64,000 bases of DNA. Source: a virus. Positions 7,394 through 17,775 of the stretch are shown one piece after another (position 1 is the stretch's first letter; every line of letters starts with the position of its first letter). The position numbers and the translations under genes were made by a program. Location: the IMG/VR virus record IMGVR_UViG_3300025467_000007, positions 96,127-160,126 of that record; one strand, 5' to 3'. Under the pieces are notes generated by a model. That model did not search any database. It had not been told where the DNA came from and saw only the letters and a list, made by a program, of their open reading frames with translations.

Positions 7394-7844
7394 GACCCAT
7401 CTTCTTGCCAGCCGCGGCAGCTTTTTGGAACTTTTCTTTACCGTATTTTTTACGGCCGATTGCTGCTGCTAAAGCACCAGGATTCTTAACACCAGCTTTA
7501 TGAGCTAGTTCACCTTTAAGCTTTGCAAAGCCTTCGTATTTTTCTTCTAGTTCAAGAGTATTCTCTTCATCAAGACCTTCGAAGTCTTCGTCTGTTAAAG
7601 ACTCGATGATAGATGCTAATTCATCTGTATCGATCTCTTCTGCAAAGAGTTCTACTTCCTCTTCAACAACTTCTGCTTCTTGTTCTGATTGTTCTGTTGC
7701 AAACATACCCTTAGCAACGTTAACTCTCATATCTTCTAGTCTTGTAGAGATACGTGTAGCCATTTCTGCTTGAAACGCTGCATCGATAGCTTGTGAATCA
7801 CCAGAATCGATAGCTTGAATTAAGTCTTGTACGCCTTGTGACAT
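7386..7844 (-). CDS. Prohead core protein (gp67/gp68-like)
   Basis: 152 aa. The N-terminal helix carries D-L-I-Q-A-I-D-S-G-D, the middle is extremely acidic (residues about 55-105, mainly Glu/Asp), and the basic C-terminus has A-A-A-I-G-R-K-K-Y-G-K-E-K-F. The G-R-K-K-Y-G ending after an acidic segment is typical of small prohead-core proteins next to the portal in marine T4-like phages. The gene overlaps gp20 by TAATG, matching the T4 order of gp20, core proteins and gp21. Assignment to gp67 or gp68 specifically is not possible from sequence reading alone. Confidence 0.7.
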   Translation of the reverse strand: MSQGVQDLIQAIDSGDSQAIDAAFQAEMATRISTRLEDMRVNVAKGMFATEQSEQEAEVVEEEVELFAEEIDTDELASIIESLTDEDFEGLDEENTLELEEKYEGFAKLKGELAHKAGVKNPGALAAAIGRKKYGKEKFQKAAAAGKKMGHE

Positions 7845-9424
7845 TATACTTCTCCTTTAGTTTTATTTGGTGGTGGTAGTGATGGTGCGGTTGGACCTGC
7901 GCCCATTCCACTATCAACTGGAACACCGTTTTGCATAGCCATCATGGCCTGAATCTCTTCTTGTTCTGCGTTAATCTGTTTCTCTATCTCTTCAATCTCT
8001 TCTTCAGACTGCTTGAGTACATGACGTTTTACAAACTCCATGCTGTAGAACGTACCAATATATGGCTGTATCTGGCTTAACGTACTGATCCTATTAGACA
8101 ACACCTCGGCTTCTTTTAACTCTGCAAAGTGGTTGTCTTCTTGGAAGTCAAACCGTATATCTTGTACGATCAATGGCCATTCATCTGGTCTAATGATCTG
8201 TTTTGCAATCAATTGTACCCTAAGAGCTTCAGCAAACAACACAGAGAACTTACGTCTAACGCGTTCAATGAACTTATTGAACTTGATCTCATCTCTTGTT
8301 ACTTCTGTAGTTCTACCAAGACTAAAACCTTCTTGTGATTGTAACCTTCCAATAGGTACATTCAAGCATTGATATAGTTTATTTTGGAAATATTGTATGT
8401 CTTCGATCTGACCGAGGTTTTGACCGCCGGAAAGGGTAGTGATTTCAGTACCTTTTCCACCTTCTCTTCGAGGCATCCAAAAGTCTTCCATCATAGAGAG
8501 GTGTTTACGGTCGTCTCGTATCTCGCCAGTGGCTGCATCGTAGACAACTTTATTTCTATACTTGTTCATGATATCATTGACGTACTGCTCAGCTTTAAGC
8601 TTTGGCAAGTTACCTACGTCAATGTAAAATATACGTCTTTCAGGTGCTCGCGATACCCTGTAAATAACTAGAGCATCTTCGATCATCTTTAATTGGTTTA
8701 CAGGTTTGATCGCTTTATGTAGGTAACCTAACATTGAGTTAGAGTTAGCATCGATCAGTCCTGAAGGACAGTAGATTACCGAATCAATCGATAACTTAAC
8801 GCCTTGACTTGTATTCTCGTTGATACCCTTATCGTTATAGATATAGAACTCTTCTATGCCTACTACGACGTCGATACCCTTATCGTTCTTACCTTTCTTG
8901 ATATTCTTGATACGTCTGATCTTGCGTGGATCAATGAAACGTAGTTCTTGAATACCGTTCTTAAGGTTCTCTTCATCTAATAGTATGTGATAGTAAAGTC
9001 TACCATCCACATACCAAGACCTAAATATATCGTGACCTTTTGTACCAAACTTATAAAGCTTAAGTATCTCATCAAACTCTGCCTGTATCATCTTCTTTAC
9101 AGAACTAGATAAGTTTACATCATCTAGTACTACCTCTACAGGAGCTTCGTCTGAATTAGCTACGATAGCTTCATTAACAATGTCTTCCACGGCATTATCA
9201 CAGTCGCCGTATTGGGAGATCTCCCTATAACGACGGATTAAGTCGTTCTCATTTTTGATAACACCTTCAAGGTCTACAGTCATGCCGTAGTAGGCAGCTG
9301 CAGCTCCTAGTGTAGATATTACCGTGGAACCATCATCAGGAGCCGGGGTAACAACCTCAGCTCCAGGTCTTATCTTTCTCTTGTCTTTCTCAGCACGATT
9401 TATTTCAAATCCAAATATTTGCAT
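7844..9424 (-). CDS. 20: Portal vertex protein gp20
   Basis: 526 aa (T4 gp20 is 524). The dodecameric portal is the site of head initiation, DNA entry and neck attachment. Diagnostic segments: R-R-Y-R-E-I-S-Q-Y-G-D-C-D-N-A-V-E-D-I-V-N-E near residue 65-90; F-I-D-P-R-K-I-R-R-I; S-R-A-P-E-R-R-I-F-Y-I-D-V-G-N-L-P; and F-W-M-P-R-R-E-G-G-K-G-T-E-I-T-T-L, followed by a Leu-Gly-Gln segment. The last is the best conserved part of gp20. The C-terminal tail is Met/Gln-rich and ends in a Pro-rich segment. It lies between tube gp19 and the core proteins, as in T4. Confidence 0.97.
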   Translation of the reverse strand: MQIFGFEINRAEKDKRKIRPGAEVVTPAPDDGSTVISTLGAAAAYYGMTVDLEGVIKNENDLIRRYREISQYGDCDNAVEDIVNEAIVANSDEAPVEVVLDDVNLSSSVKKMIQAEFDEILKLYKFGTKGHDIFRSWYVDGRLYYHILLDEENLKNGIQELRFIDPRKIRRIKNIKKGKNDKGIDVVVGIEEFYIYNDKGINENTSQGVKLSIDSVIYCPSGLIDANSNSMLGYLHKAIKPVNQLKMIEDALVIYRVSRAPERRIFYIDVGNLPKLKAEQYVNDIMNKYRNKVVYDAATGEIRDDRKHLSMMEDFWMPRREGGKGTEITTLSGGQNLGQIEDIQYFQNKLYQCLNVPIGRLQSQEGFSLGRTTEVTRDEIKFNKFIERVRRKFSVLFAEALRVQLIAKQIIRPDEWPLIVQDIRFDFQEDNHFAELKEAEVLSNRISTLSQIQPYIGTFYSMEFVKRHVLKQSEEEIEEIEKQINAEQEEIQAMMAMQNGVPVDSGMGAGPTAPSLPPPNKTKGEV

Positions 9425-9457
9425 TATATAACCTTTATAATATTAATTTCCCGCCAA

Positions 9458-10054
9458 TTAGATTGGTAATGGGAATGTACCTACTGGTGTAGTTACAGAA
9501 GCATTAACGCCGAAAGCGCTGGTACCGACTGTAGTATTAGAAGTCCAGTAGTTGTAGTTAAACTCAACGTCGAACATTTCAATTTGATTGTTGGCATCAT
9601 AGTCAAGTGTAATTTGGCCCACTGATGTAGGATACGCATCATGGAACTTATATGACTTGATTGTTGCGCCGTTACGATCTAATTGATTAACTATTAAGTC
9701 AACTTGATAAGCTCGTGGGTTTGTAAGGCCGTTTGTTTGTGCGTTGTTCATGATACCATCTGACCATTTTTCCATAGCATCCCTGATCAAGAACGTTGTA
9801 TCGTTATAGATCGTTACTGTCCATGGAGCAAATGCTCTTTCACCTGCAAAGTTAACTTGACGGCCTCTGTATAAGATCTGCATGTTCTCTACTGTAGAAG
9901 CTGGTAATGTAGTAGCTTTACATAAGAACTGTGAACTTAAACCTACAGCCGCACCAGTTTGTACGAATGCTGGGAATGTTAATTGAACATTAAACTGGTT
10001 GGGACGAGCTCCGCCACCAATCAGTTGTGCTTTAAAATCGCTAATGTTTGCCAT
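9458..10054 (-). CDS. 19: Tail tube protein gp19
   Basis: 198 aa (T4 gp19 is 163). It polymerises on the baseplate hub to form the inner tail tube. Seen: N-terminal N-Q-F-N-V-Q-L-T-F-P strand, the T-L-P-A-S-T-V-E-N loop, a Y-R-G-R-Q-V-N-F-A-G-E-R segment, F-x-x-W-T-V-T-I-Y-N-D, and the C-terminal Y-P-T-S-V-G-Q-I-T-L-D-Y plus F-N-Y-N-Y-W strands that define the family. It sits between the sheath gp18 and the portal gp20 exactly as in T4. Its late box is 27 bases upstream. The gene at 2091-2657 is a diverged paralogue. Confidence 0.95.
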   Translation of the reverse strand: MANISDFKAQLIGGGARPNQFNVQLTFPAFVQTGAAVGLSSQFLCKATTLPASTVENMQILYRGRQVNFAGERAFAPWTVTIYNDTTFLIRDAMEKWSDGIMNNAQTNGLTNPRAYQVDLIVNQLDRNGATIKSYKFHDAYPTSVGQITLDYDANNQIEMFDVEFNYNYWTSNTTVGTSAFGVNASVTTPVGTFPLPI

Positions 10055-10080
10055 ATTTTATCCTTTATTTTTCCTATTAT

Positions 10081-10088
10081 TATTTATA
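10081..10088 (-). promoter_or_regulatory. T4-type late promoter box before gp19
   Basis: TATAAATA on the minus strand, 26 bases upstream of the gp19 ATG, in the short gap after the gp18 stop. Confidence 0.8.
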
Positions 10089-10090
10089 TG

Positions 10091-11800
10091 TTATGCACCG
10101 ATTTCAGAGAAACTTACTGAAGATCTTGCTGCAATAAAGTTCAATGTAATGAAGTTGATTGAACGGTTAGGTTTAATATAGATATCGGCAACAAATTGGT
10201 TAGCGTCGATAACTTGACCTGTATTATTTGTATCGTCACAAACAACTGCAAAGTCAGTAACACCACGTCTACCTTGAACGTCTCTTAAGTAAGGAGTGAT
10301 CAAGTTAACGAACTGAGCTCTTGTAAAGCTGTCATTAAACTCAAATAATTGGTACTTAGCTGCAACTGCAATAGCTTTTTCAAGTACGATGAATAACCTA
10401 CGTACGTTGATACGATCAAATGCGCTTGGTTTAGCAAGCAATGTCTTATCACCGTAGAGGATTGTACCTTGACCAGGGAATGTTACTACTGGGTTTACAC
10501 CAGCTGCATATAACATGTCTCTGTCTGTTTGCATTGGGTTAACTGCAAGCTTAACAACGTTCTTAATTTGACCTCTGTTGAAGCCACCTGGTGACCACCA
10601 TGGATCATTTGTATGATCTGTACGGGCGCATAGACCAGCAACGTCACCGTTTAATGGAACCCATCTGTATACGTCGTTGTATCTATCGTATTGGTATTTG
10701 TAACCAGAATCTAACACTGCATAAGAAGTGCTTGATAATGAGTTTCTAAACGTTACGATGTTATCGATAGCATTAGCAGCTCCTGGAGTAATGATGTCAT
10801 TACTTGGATCTAATGGAGAGATGAACACAACGCAGTCAAGTCTTGTCTCTGCTACGTTACTGATAACGTATTGAGCGACAGTTGAAGAAACTTTACCTGT
10901 TGGGATCAACGCGATGTCGTATTGATCTGCATTAGCAAATATATCAAAGCCATCTTGTAATTCACCGTCTGTAGCAGCAAAGTCATCTACACCGCCTAAG
11001 AGCGTCTTAGTAACGACAGCTGAAAGGTCTTTAAAGCCATTGTTAAGAGCTACAGAGCCCCAAGCCACGCCGCTTGTACCAACTCCATTGACTGAAGTAG
11101 ATACTGATGTTGTATGATCCATCCACCAGATGTATTGTGATTGGCTGTTGATTACGTTCTTATAGTAGTTGTTTGTACCATTTGTTTGTACTGCGTCTGA
11201 TGCTTTAGATACGTATGAGTATTTTTCTAAGATAGCACCGATAGTACCAGTCCATAGACCATGTGCATCTACTACAACGATATGGAGTTCGTCATTTGAA
11301 CCACCAACTGATGCTGCGTATGTAGATGTAGAAGGAGCCAATGGGAACTCTGACTCATATTCCCAACCTGAGAAGGTTGTTGCATCAGCCATTGAAACTG
11401 TGATTGAGTTACCTAATGCACCTGGGTACTTAGCAGCCCATTCACCTACAGAAGCTTCGCCAGCAGCAAAGTTTTCTAGGTAATGATCTTGGTTTTTAAT
11501 CTTAATAGCTGTTCCAGAAGCTACTGCATTTTTAGCATTAGTAGTGTCTACTCGAACGGTTAATAGGTTATTTGTGTAAGCAAGGAAATTTGCTGCAGTG
11601 AAAAATGATTGCGCTGTCGCATCTGTTGGTCCACCAAAACGTTGGACTAAAATTGTTTCAGATGAGATTGTAACAGGATCTAATACGGGACCCCAAGCAA
11701 ACACACCAGCGAAAGCACCTGTAGATGTTGAAACTGCAGGAACGATCTCTGAAAAATCTTTTTCTACTACCGCAACTCCTGGAGATAATTGGAACGGCAT
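10091..11800 (-). CDS. 18: Contractile tail sheath protein gp18
   Basis: 569 aa (T4 gp18 is 659). It forms the sheath that contracts to drive the tube into the host. N-terminus: L-S-P-G-V-A-V-V-E-K-D-F-S-E-I, then F-A-W-G-P-V and V-Q-R-F-G-G-P-T, typical of myovirus sheaths. C-terminal conserved domain: Y-A-A-G-V-N-P-V, P-G-Q-G-T-I-L-Y-G-D-K-T, I-N-V-R-R-L-F-I-V-L-E-K-A-I and F-V-N-L-I-T-P-Y-L-R-D-V-Q-G-R-R-G. The shorter length reflects a smaller exposed domain. A late box stands 61 bases upstream, beyond which lies the terminase stop. Confidence 0.96.
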   Translation of the reverse strand: MPFQLSPGVAVVEKDFSEIVPAVSTSTGAFAGVFAWGPVLDPVTISSETILVQRFGGPTDATAQSFFTAANFLAYTNNLLTVRVDTTNAKNAVASGTAIKIKNQDHYLENFAAGEASVGEWAAKYPGALGNSITVSMADATTFSGWEYESEFPLAPSTSTYAASVGGSNDELHIVVVDAHGLWTGTIGAILEKYSYVSKASDAVQTNGTNNYYKNVINSQSQYIWWMDHTTSVSTSVNGVGTSGVAWGSVALNNGFKDLSAVVTKTLLGGVDDFAATDGELQDGFDIFANADQYDIALIPTGKVSSTVAQYVISNVAETRLDCVVFISPLDPSNDIITPGAANAIDNIVTFRNSLSSTSYAVLDSGYKYQYDRYNDVYRWVPLNGDVAGLCARTDHTNDPWWSPGGFNRGQIKNVVKLAVNPMQTDRDMLYAAGVNPVVTFPGQGTILYGDKTLLAKPSAFDRINVRRLFIVLEKAIAVAAKYQLFEFNDSFTRAQFVNLITPYLRDVQGRRGVTDFAVVCDDTNNTGQVIDANQFVADIYIKPNRSINFITLNFIAARSSVSFSEIGA

Positions 11801-11860
11801 TTTTTTGTTTCTCCTTAAATTATGATTTTTATGATATAGTTAGAGTCACCTCTACACATA

Positions 11861-11868
11861 TATTTATA
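11861..11868 (-). promoter_or_regulatory. T4-type late promoter box before gp18
   Basis: TATAAATA on the minus strand, 61 bases upstream of the gp18 ATG, just past the gp17 stop at 11873. Confidence 0.75.
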
Positions 11869-11872
11869 AGTC

Positions 11873-13462
11873 TTAAAAATTCAATAGGACCTGTTCGTCC
11901 TGACCGCCCCTACCATCATCCATGAATCCGAATGGGGTCAGCTCATCCTCTATCTGTTTGATACGATTCTCATACATTATCTCTCTCAAGTTAACGTTGT
12001 TGAGCTCTTTAAAGTATGGGTTGGTGGTCAGCCAACTAAATAGTACTAAAGTCATGACCAAATCATCATGATACCCTTCATCCGCCTCGTAAGAGCCTTT
12101 GTTGTTCTCGATGAAGGTCGAGATCTCAGCTATGGTGTCCATGTCCTGTATAAGCAGCTTGTTCTCTTCCACCAAAGACTTGAAATTCATACAACCAATA
12201 CGTTTTACTTTCTTATCAGTGTTGACACCTAGTTGAGTCTTACCTCCACCAAAGCCACCTGACACTACTTGACCGTCTACGCCTCTATTGACAAACAATA
12301 GGTTATCATACTCCATCTCACCGTATAGGATCTGCGCTACTTGTTCTGAGGAGTTAACCTCAAGCAATACGTATGCTTTATTATACTCTGTCGCTACTTT
12401 GTATATGACTGAAGGGAATAGCATAGGGCTAATCTGGTTGTCCCTATACTTTGCCACTTGCTTGTATGGTGCTGCTGTCACGTCTATGATTGAGAATGAT
12501 GAGAAGTCACCTCCCACACCCTTTGCAGTATCAGCCACTAAGCAATAGCTATGATCCTTGATAGGCTTTTCATATACATCAAGGCCATCCTTACTATGTA
12601 TAATGAAGCCAGCAGATAGCCTCCCGATCACATCGGCACGCACCAGAGTGAGTGCAGAACCAAGGAAGTTACACATAACCTCTTGGTTATATTTTAGTTC
12701 ACCAAGCTGTCTCCTTTGCTCCTCTGCCCACTTCTCATCCCTACCTGGGATTCGTGTGTACGGGATATATAATGGAACAAAGTCATTGCGCTTATTTTCT
12801 GCATCGTTCCAAAACTTCCAGAAGTGGTTGTAACCTAATGGAGTAGAGCTTAGTAATATCTTTGTCGTTTCACCTGCAGATATCGTTGGGTAGACTGAAG
12901 TAAAGAAGTCATCAGCTACGTTGTTAGGTATGATCGCGGCTTCGTCCACATACAGCATGTTGACAGATTTACCTCGGATACCAGAAGATGTTGTAGCTGC
13001 AGTGAACACCTTTGAATTGTTCTCAAGTTCTATATCTCCCTTGTTCCATGTAGTAACACCCTGTTGTAACCACATAGGTAAGTTCTCATACATCAGCTGA
13101 TACCTGTATAAGACCTCACGGGCGGCGGTGGCTTTGTTTGCCAAGATCGCGACTTGCTTCGATTCCTGAAATAGTGTATACCATAAAATATATGCTGCAC
13201 TAGTTGTCGTCTTACCTTGTTGACGACCTTCCATAAGGATAACTTTTCTATTCTCATGTATAACCTTCACCTTTTCCTTTTGGCAATCATATAGTTTAAA
13301 ATCAATAAGACCATGATCAAGTGATATGATCTTACAATAAGTTTCAATAAAGTAGATCGGGTCGGCAGCACACTTCATGTACTCCTTGACTTGATCCTCA
13401 GTAAAAGGGATGTTGACACCAGCAGCCTTTAACTGACTATTGGCGTTGTAGTTCTTTGACAT
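11873..13462 (-). CDS. 17: Large terminase subunit gp17 (ATPase-nuclease)
   Basis: 529 aa (T4 gp17 is 610). It is the DNA-packaging motor that docks on portal gp20 and cuts the concatemer. Seen: Walker A GRQQGKTT at 79-86; Walker B L-Y-V-D-E-A-A at 170-176 with catalytic Glu174; coupling motif L-L-S-S-T-P-L-G near 203-210; nuclease Asp311 in V-A-D-T-A-K-G-V-G-G-D; a second acidic site in L-L-E-V-N-S-S-E; and the final H-D-D-L-V-M-T cluster. The order is a T4-type terminase. It overlaps gp15 by TAATG. No small terminase gp16 is seen in the window. In T4, gp16 directly precedes gp17, but here gp15 does. Confidence 0.96.
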   Translation of the reverse strand: MSKNYNANSQLKAAGVNIPFTEDQVKEYMKCAADPIYFIETYCKIISLDHGLIDFKLYDCQKEKVKVIHENRKVILMEGRQQGKTTTSAAYILWYTLFQESKQVAILANKATAAREVLYRYQLMYENLPMWLQQGVTTWNKGDIELENNSKVFTAATTSSGIRGKSVNMLYVDEAAIIPNNVADDFFTSVYPTISAGETTKILLSSTPLGYNHFWKFWNDAENKRNDFVPLYIPYTRIPGRDEKWAEEQRRQLGELKYNQEVMCNFLGSALTLVRADVIGRLSAGFIIHSKDGLDVYEKPIKDHSYCLVADTAKGVGGDFSSFSIIDVTAAPYKQVAKYRDNQISPMLFPSVIYKVATEYNKAYVLLEVNSSEQVAQILYGEMEYDNLLFVNRGVDGQVVSGGFGGGKTQLGVNTDKKVKRIGCMNFKSLVEENKLLIQDMDTIAEISTFIENNKGSYEADEGYHDDLVMTLVLFSWLTTNPYFKELNNVNLREIMYENRIKQIEDELTPFGFMDDGRGGQDEQVLLNF

Positions 13463-14204
13463 TAGAATTGAGCTTCCCAGTTCTCAGTCACTGGAGCAGT
13501 TGGAGAGTCAGCTGTTGCAGTATACTTATTGATAGGATCTGCACCTTCTTGTTGTGATACGTTCGCCTTAACAGTGGTGATGAGGCTTTGATCTTGTACT
13601 GGGCCATACATGCTAGTCTTGATAGTAAACGATAGTGTATGGACTACGAAGCGTCTCTCAGTAAATTGACCATCATAGTTATCTTCGACAGTTACGCTGT
13701 TTAATATGATCGGTATACGTTGTGTGATCTCTACACTCGGTAAAGCATTGATTGCTAAAGAGTATTCTGGATTAAACGTAGGTAAGATTTGCTCGATGAT
13801 CTGCATCGCGTCTTCCTGCGTCTTTGTCAACACATACAGGTTGATGTTTATATTGTATGGCGTTGGAGATAATACAGACTTACGGATAGGGTTTGATGCA
13901 GTACTCTCGTCTGTACAATTAATCATCTGCATCTTATTGGTCTTACGTGAAGAGTCGTATGTATAACCAGTTATCTCAAATGATAGTCTTGGTAAAGATA
14001 TGTAGGTATTATTTGTTAAGTTTGGGTCTTGCTCGATACGAAGCAGCCACTTCTCCTTAGGAGCATAGGCAAGCGGGACGGCAAGGGTTTGTACCACGTT
14101 ACCGTTGTTGTCTTCTCGAGCTATCTTGATATCAGAGAATAAACGACCAAACGCAACGATCGTCTTTCGTATGGTACCATGATAGTATGTTAACCCATTA
14201 AGCA

Positions 14205-14205
<1 letters not shown>
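13462..14205 (-). CDS. 15: Tail sheath stabiliser / tail completion protein gp15
   Basis: 247 aa (T4 gp15 is 272). It forms the hexameric ring that caps the tail and joins it to the neck. Similar to T4 in the N-terminal F-G-R-L-F-S-D-I-K-I-A-R (T4 has a G-D-L-F-S-N-I-Q-I-K-R counterpart), P-L-A-Y-A-P-K-E-K-W, L-P-R-L-S-F-E-I, the S-P-T-P-Y-N-I-N-I-N-L-Y-V strand, and I-I-E-Q-I-L-P-T-F-N-P-E-Y, followed by R-R-F-V-V-H-T-L-S-F-T-I-K. The C-terminal tail after residue 215 is low complexity. It overlaps both neighbours (TAATG), so it is tightly coupled to gp14 and gp17. Confidence 0.93.
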
Positions 14206-15535
<1,330 letters not shown>

Positions 15536-15536
15536 A

Positions 15537-16556
15537 CTATCCTAAAAAGAATTCCAACGGAGCAGCCTTATTCAGCATCTCATCTTCGAGGTCTTTGATC
15601 TCCGCTATAGCTTCTGAATATAGAGAAGCCCCATCAAGGATCACACCGCCTGGTAGTTGGATATTACCAAACTTCTTGATGTTTGTAGCCCATTGGCGTT
15701 TGAATAGTGCTGTAACGTAGTGACGGAACCAAGGTTCATTCCATACTTTACTGAAAGTTGCTGGGTCAAGAGCTCTGTAGCACTCAACAACGATGAAGTC
15801 ACCGATAGTCAACGCAGAGTCCCAGTTAACATCAAGGCTTAACCTACCCATCATACGGTTAAACCTATATAGTGGATAGCCGTTTAGTTCTAGGTTAAGT
15901 AGAGAGATGTGTGACATAACAGTCTTATAGTAGATCAATGACGTTGAAGTCAAGTCATATAAGTCGTTAAGTCTTAGTTGATATTGTAAGTCAAATAAGT
16001 TCTTTGAGCTGGATGCTGCATTAAACGGGATGACTCTTGTGATACCATAGATGTAGTCTGGTAGCGGGAAGTAATGTAGGTCATATGTACCTAATACTGC
16101 TCCGTCTGCAGATATAACCGCTGTCGCTCCATTAGATCCGGTGATGGTCTCACCTACTATGAATGCTGGTAGAAGCTCTGAAGTAAATTGATTTTGAGAT
16201 GTAGTACCATCATTTTGGCCTGCTATCGTCATGTTTTGACATACGATCTGTGTATCTACAGGATTACGACCATACTGCATGCATACCTTAGCTGTTGCAC
16301 CAGATGTGCTTCCAGTGATCTTTGTACCTATGGGGAAATCAGTTTGTGTAGGAGTAGTGATGTTGATGATTGAGCCAGTGATCTGTGCTTTAAGATACAT
16401 ACGTTCTGCACCATCAAAGTGGTATTGGTTCCAATAGTCAAGAGCTTCATCGATACGCTCATTTAGTTGGACATCGTCCACGTTGATTTCAACTACTGGT
16501 TCGCCTAGAGCTCTAAGGCAATATTGAGTTAATTCTTCTCTGCTAGTAACGGCCAT
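15537..16556 (-). CDS. 13: Neck protein gp13
   Basis: 339 aa (T4 gp13 is 309). It binds the portal and, with gp14, closes the head. Seen: N-terminal Y-C-L-R-A-L-G-E-P-V-V-E-I-N-V and R-I-D-E-A-L-D-Y-W-N-Q-Y-H-F-D-G, and C-terminal F-I-V-V-E-C-Y-R-A-L-D-P, F-K-R-Q-W-A-T-N-I-K-K-F-G-N-I-Q-L-P-G-G. These are strong gp13 signatures. Residues about 60-150 hold an added Thr/Gly-rich segment with two G-S-x-G-A-T-A-x-V repeats. A late box lies 25 bases upstream, so gp13 opens the neck-tail-head run. Confidence 0.94.
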   Translation of the reverse strand: MAVTSREELTQYCLRALGEPVVEINVDDVQLNERIDEALDYWNQYHFDGAERMYLKAQITGSIINITTPTQTDFPIGTKITGSTSGATAKVCMQYGRNPVDTQIVCQNMTIAGQNDGTTSQNQFTSELLPAFIVGETITGSNGATAVISADGAVLGTYDLHYFPLPDYIYGITRVIPFNAASSSKNLFDLQYQLRLNDLYDLTSTSLIYYKTVMSHISLLNLELNGYPLYRFNRMMGRLSLDVNWDSALTIGDFIVVECYRALDPATFSKVWNEPWFRHYVTALFKRQWATNIKKFGNIQLPGGVILDGASLYSEAIAEIKDLEDEMLNKAAPLEFFLG

Positions 16557-16580
16557 TATACACTTCCTAGTTTATTGTAT

Positions 16581-16605
16581 TATTTATAACTATAAGGTAT
16601 TTATA
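16581..16605 (-). promoter_or_regulatory. Two late promoter boxes before gp13
   Basis: TATAAATA occurs twice on the minus strand, at 16588-16581 (25 bases upstream of the gp13 ATG) and at 16605-16598 (inside the last codons of the APS kinase gene). They mark the switch from the modification cassette to the late morphogenesis genes. Confidence 0.7.
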
Positions 16606-16994
16606 ATGGAGTGTATAGAGTAATCATGATCCTGGATACGAAGGTTATATTTAGTAGGTGGTTCAAATATCTTATCAGTGTCTTCATACTTTGATATGAC
16701 TACTGTATCCATCCAGATAATAAAGTCAGCATCAAATATGTCTCTACTTTCTTGTAATGGAGCTATAAAATCTACGATAGTATAGTCATCATCAACATTA
16801 GCTAAGTCGGCTAGTCTTTTGGCTTGTCTAATTCGTCCTTCATATGAGAAGTCCCAGTCTTGATATAGAGACCTTATCTTATCAGCATTTAACCATGTGA
16901 CAGACTTTCCTTCTTGTTTAAGACTAGCCTCAAGTCTACCTGCAAGAGTAGTCTTACCAGATCCAGGAAGACCCATGATTAATATTTTAAACAT
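16590..16994 (-). CDS. APS kinase-like P-loop kinase (PAPS synthesis)
   Basis: 134 aa, shorter than cellular CysC (about 180-200 aa). The predicted reaction is phosphorylation of adenylyl sulfate to PAPS, the universal sulfate donor. Seen: Walker A GLPGSGKTT at 8-16; W-L-N-A-D-K-I-R, which takes the place of the CysC D-G-D-x-x-R motif; R-I-R-Q-A-K-R-L-A-D-L-A; V-D-F-I-A-P, matching the CysC S-x-F-I-S-P block; and a final F-E-P-P-T-K-Y-N-L-R-I like the CysC Y-E-x-P ending. The lid region with R-D-P-K-G-L-Y is missing, so a general nucleotide kinase is possible. The next gene upstream is a sulfotransferase overlapping by 8 bases, which supports a PAPS role. Confidence 0.8.
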   Translation of the reverse strand: MFKILIMGLPGSGKTTLAGRLEASLKQEGKSVTWLNADKIRSLYQDWDFSYEGRIRQAKRLADLANVDDDYTIVDFIAPLQESRDIFDADFIIWMDTVVISKYEDTDKIFEPPTKYNLRIQDHDYSIHSIINTL

Positions 16995-17775
16995 ATTGTT
17001 TTTCTATCTCAACGAACCTATTGTATAGCTCTTCACCAAGAACTTCCTTTGCAGGCTTTGATATCTTTTCTAGTTTAGGTCTAATAGTATGTAAACCTTC
17101 AAATCCCCAAGCTAATAAGTCATCATCGTTGGTGTCATTCTGGATATTATTAAAGTCGTACTCATGTTTTGGTAACTCTAAGAATTGTTCTATACGAGCG
17201 ATCTCATGTTTAGGATCGTTAACTATATCATCGTACTTAACAACTATGATCTGATCTGGAACATCTTTCTTGATCTGTTGAGCACCTTCCATACAATCTT
17301 TAACCATATTAAACCACATCTCTGCCATCCGATTATCATCAGTTGCTGGATAACCTTTTAATATAAGGTTCTTATCAAAGTCTGATTTAGTTTGGTTTTT
17401 AATGATAGTTAACCAGCTTGCCATGATACTAGGAAGATCACGTTCCACTACAATAACCTTGATCTTTTCCCCGAATAAAGCATTGACTGTAGGCATGTTT
17501 TTAGCCCATCCACGACCTTTATCTATGATGATTGGTTCTGACCTATGCTGCCAAAATGCCGGTAATATCGCCTTAGTTAAGTTTCTTGCTTGTTCTTCAA
17601 AGTAGTTAGCTTTAACTGTTGGATCCTCTCTCCACGCTTCTTGCATCTTTACTGCTACGTTAAGCATAGGAGAAGTAGGAGTTACGTATATCGCTGGGTT
17701 TTGGTTAAGTATTGAAGATAAGACTGTTGAGCCAGATCTTGGCAATCCCGATAGAAAGTGTAATTTTTGTTTCAT
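16987..17775 (-). CDS. Sulfotransferase family protein
   Basis: 262 aa. It transfers sulfate from PAPS to a sugar or protein hydroxyl. Seen: the 5'-phosphosulfate-binding loop G-L-P-R-S-G-S-T at 10-17; the T-P-T-S-P-M segment; and the 3'-phosphate-binding strand I-K-V-I-V-V-E-R-D-L-P-S-I-M-A-S-W. A V-V-K-Y-D-D-I-V-N-D-P segment like the Y-E-D-L of sulfotransferases is followed by an F-L-E-L-P helix. Because the gene overlaps an APS kinase downstream (8 bases) and a glycosyltransferase upstream (ATGA), donor synthesis, sulfate transfer and glycan building are translationally coupled. The acceptor is unknown; candidates are phage fibre glycans or host surface sugars. Confidence 0.88.
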   Translation of the reverse strand: MKQKLHFLSGLPRSGSTVLSSILNQNPAIYVTPTSPMLNVAVKMQEAWREDPTVKANYFEEQARNLTKAILPAFWQHRSEPIIIDKGRGWAKNMPTVNALFGEKIKVIVVERDLPSIMASWLTIIKNQTKSDFDKNLILKGYPATDDNRMAEMWFNMVKDCMEGAQQIKKDVPDQIIVVKYDDIVNDPKHEIARIEQFLELPKHEYDFNNIQNDTNDDDLLAWGFEGLHTIRPKLEKISKPAKEVLGEELYNRFVEIEKQYV

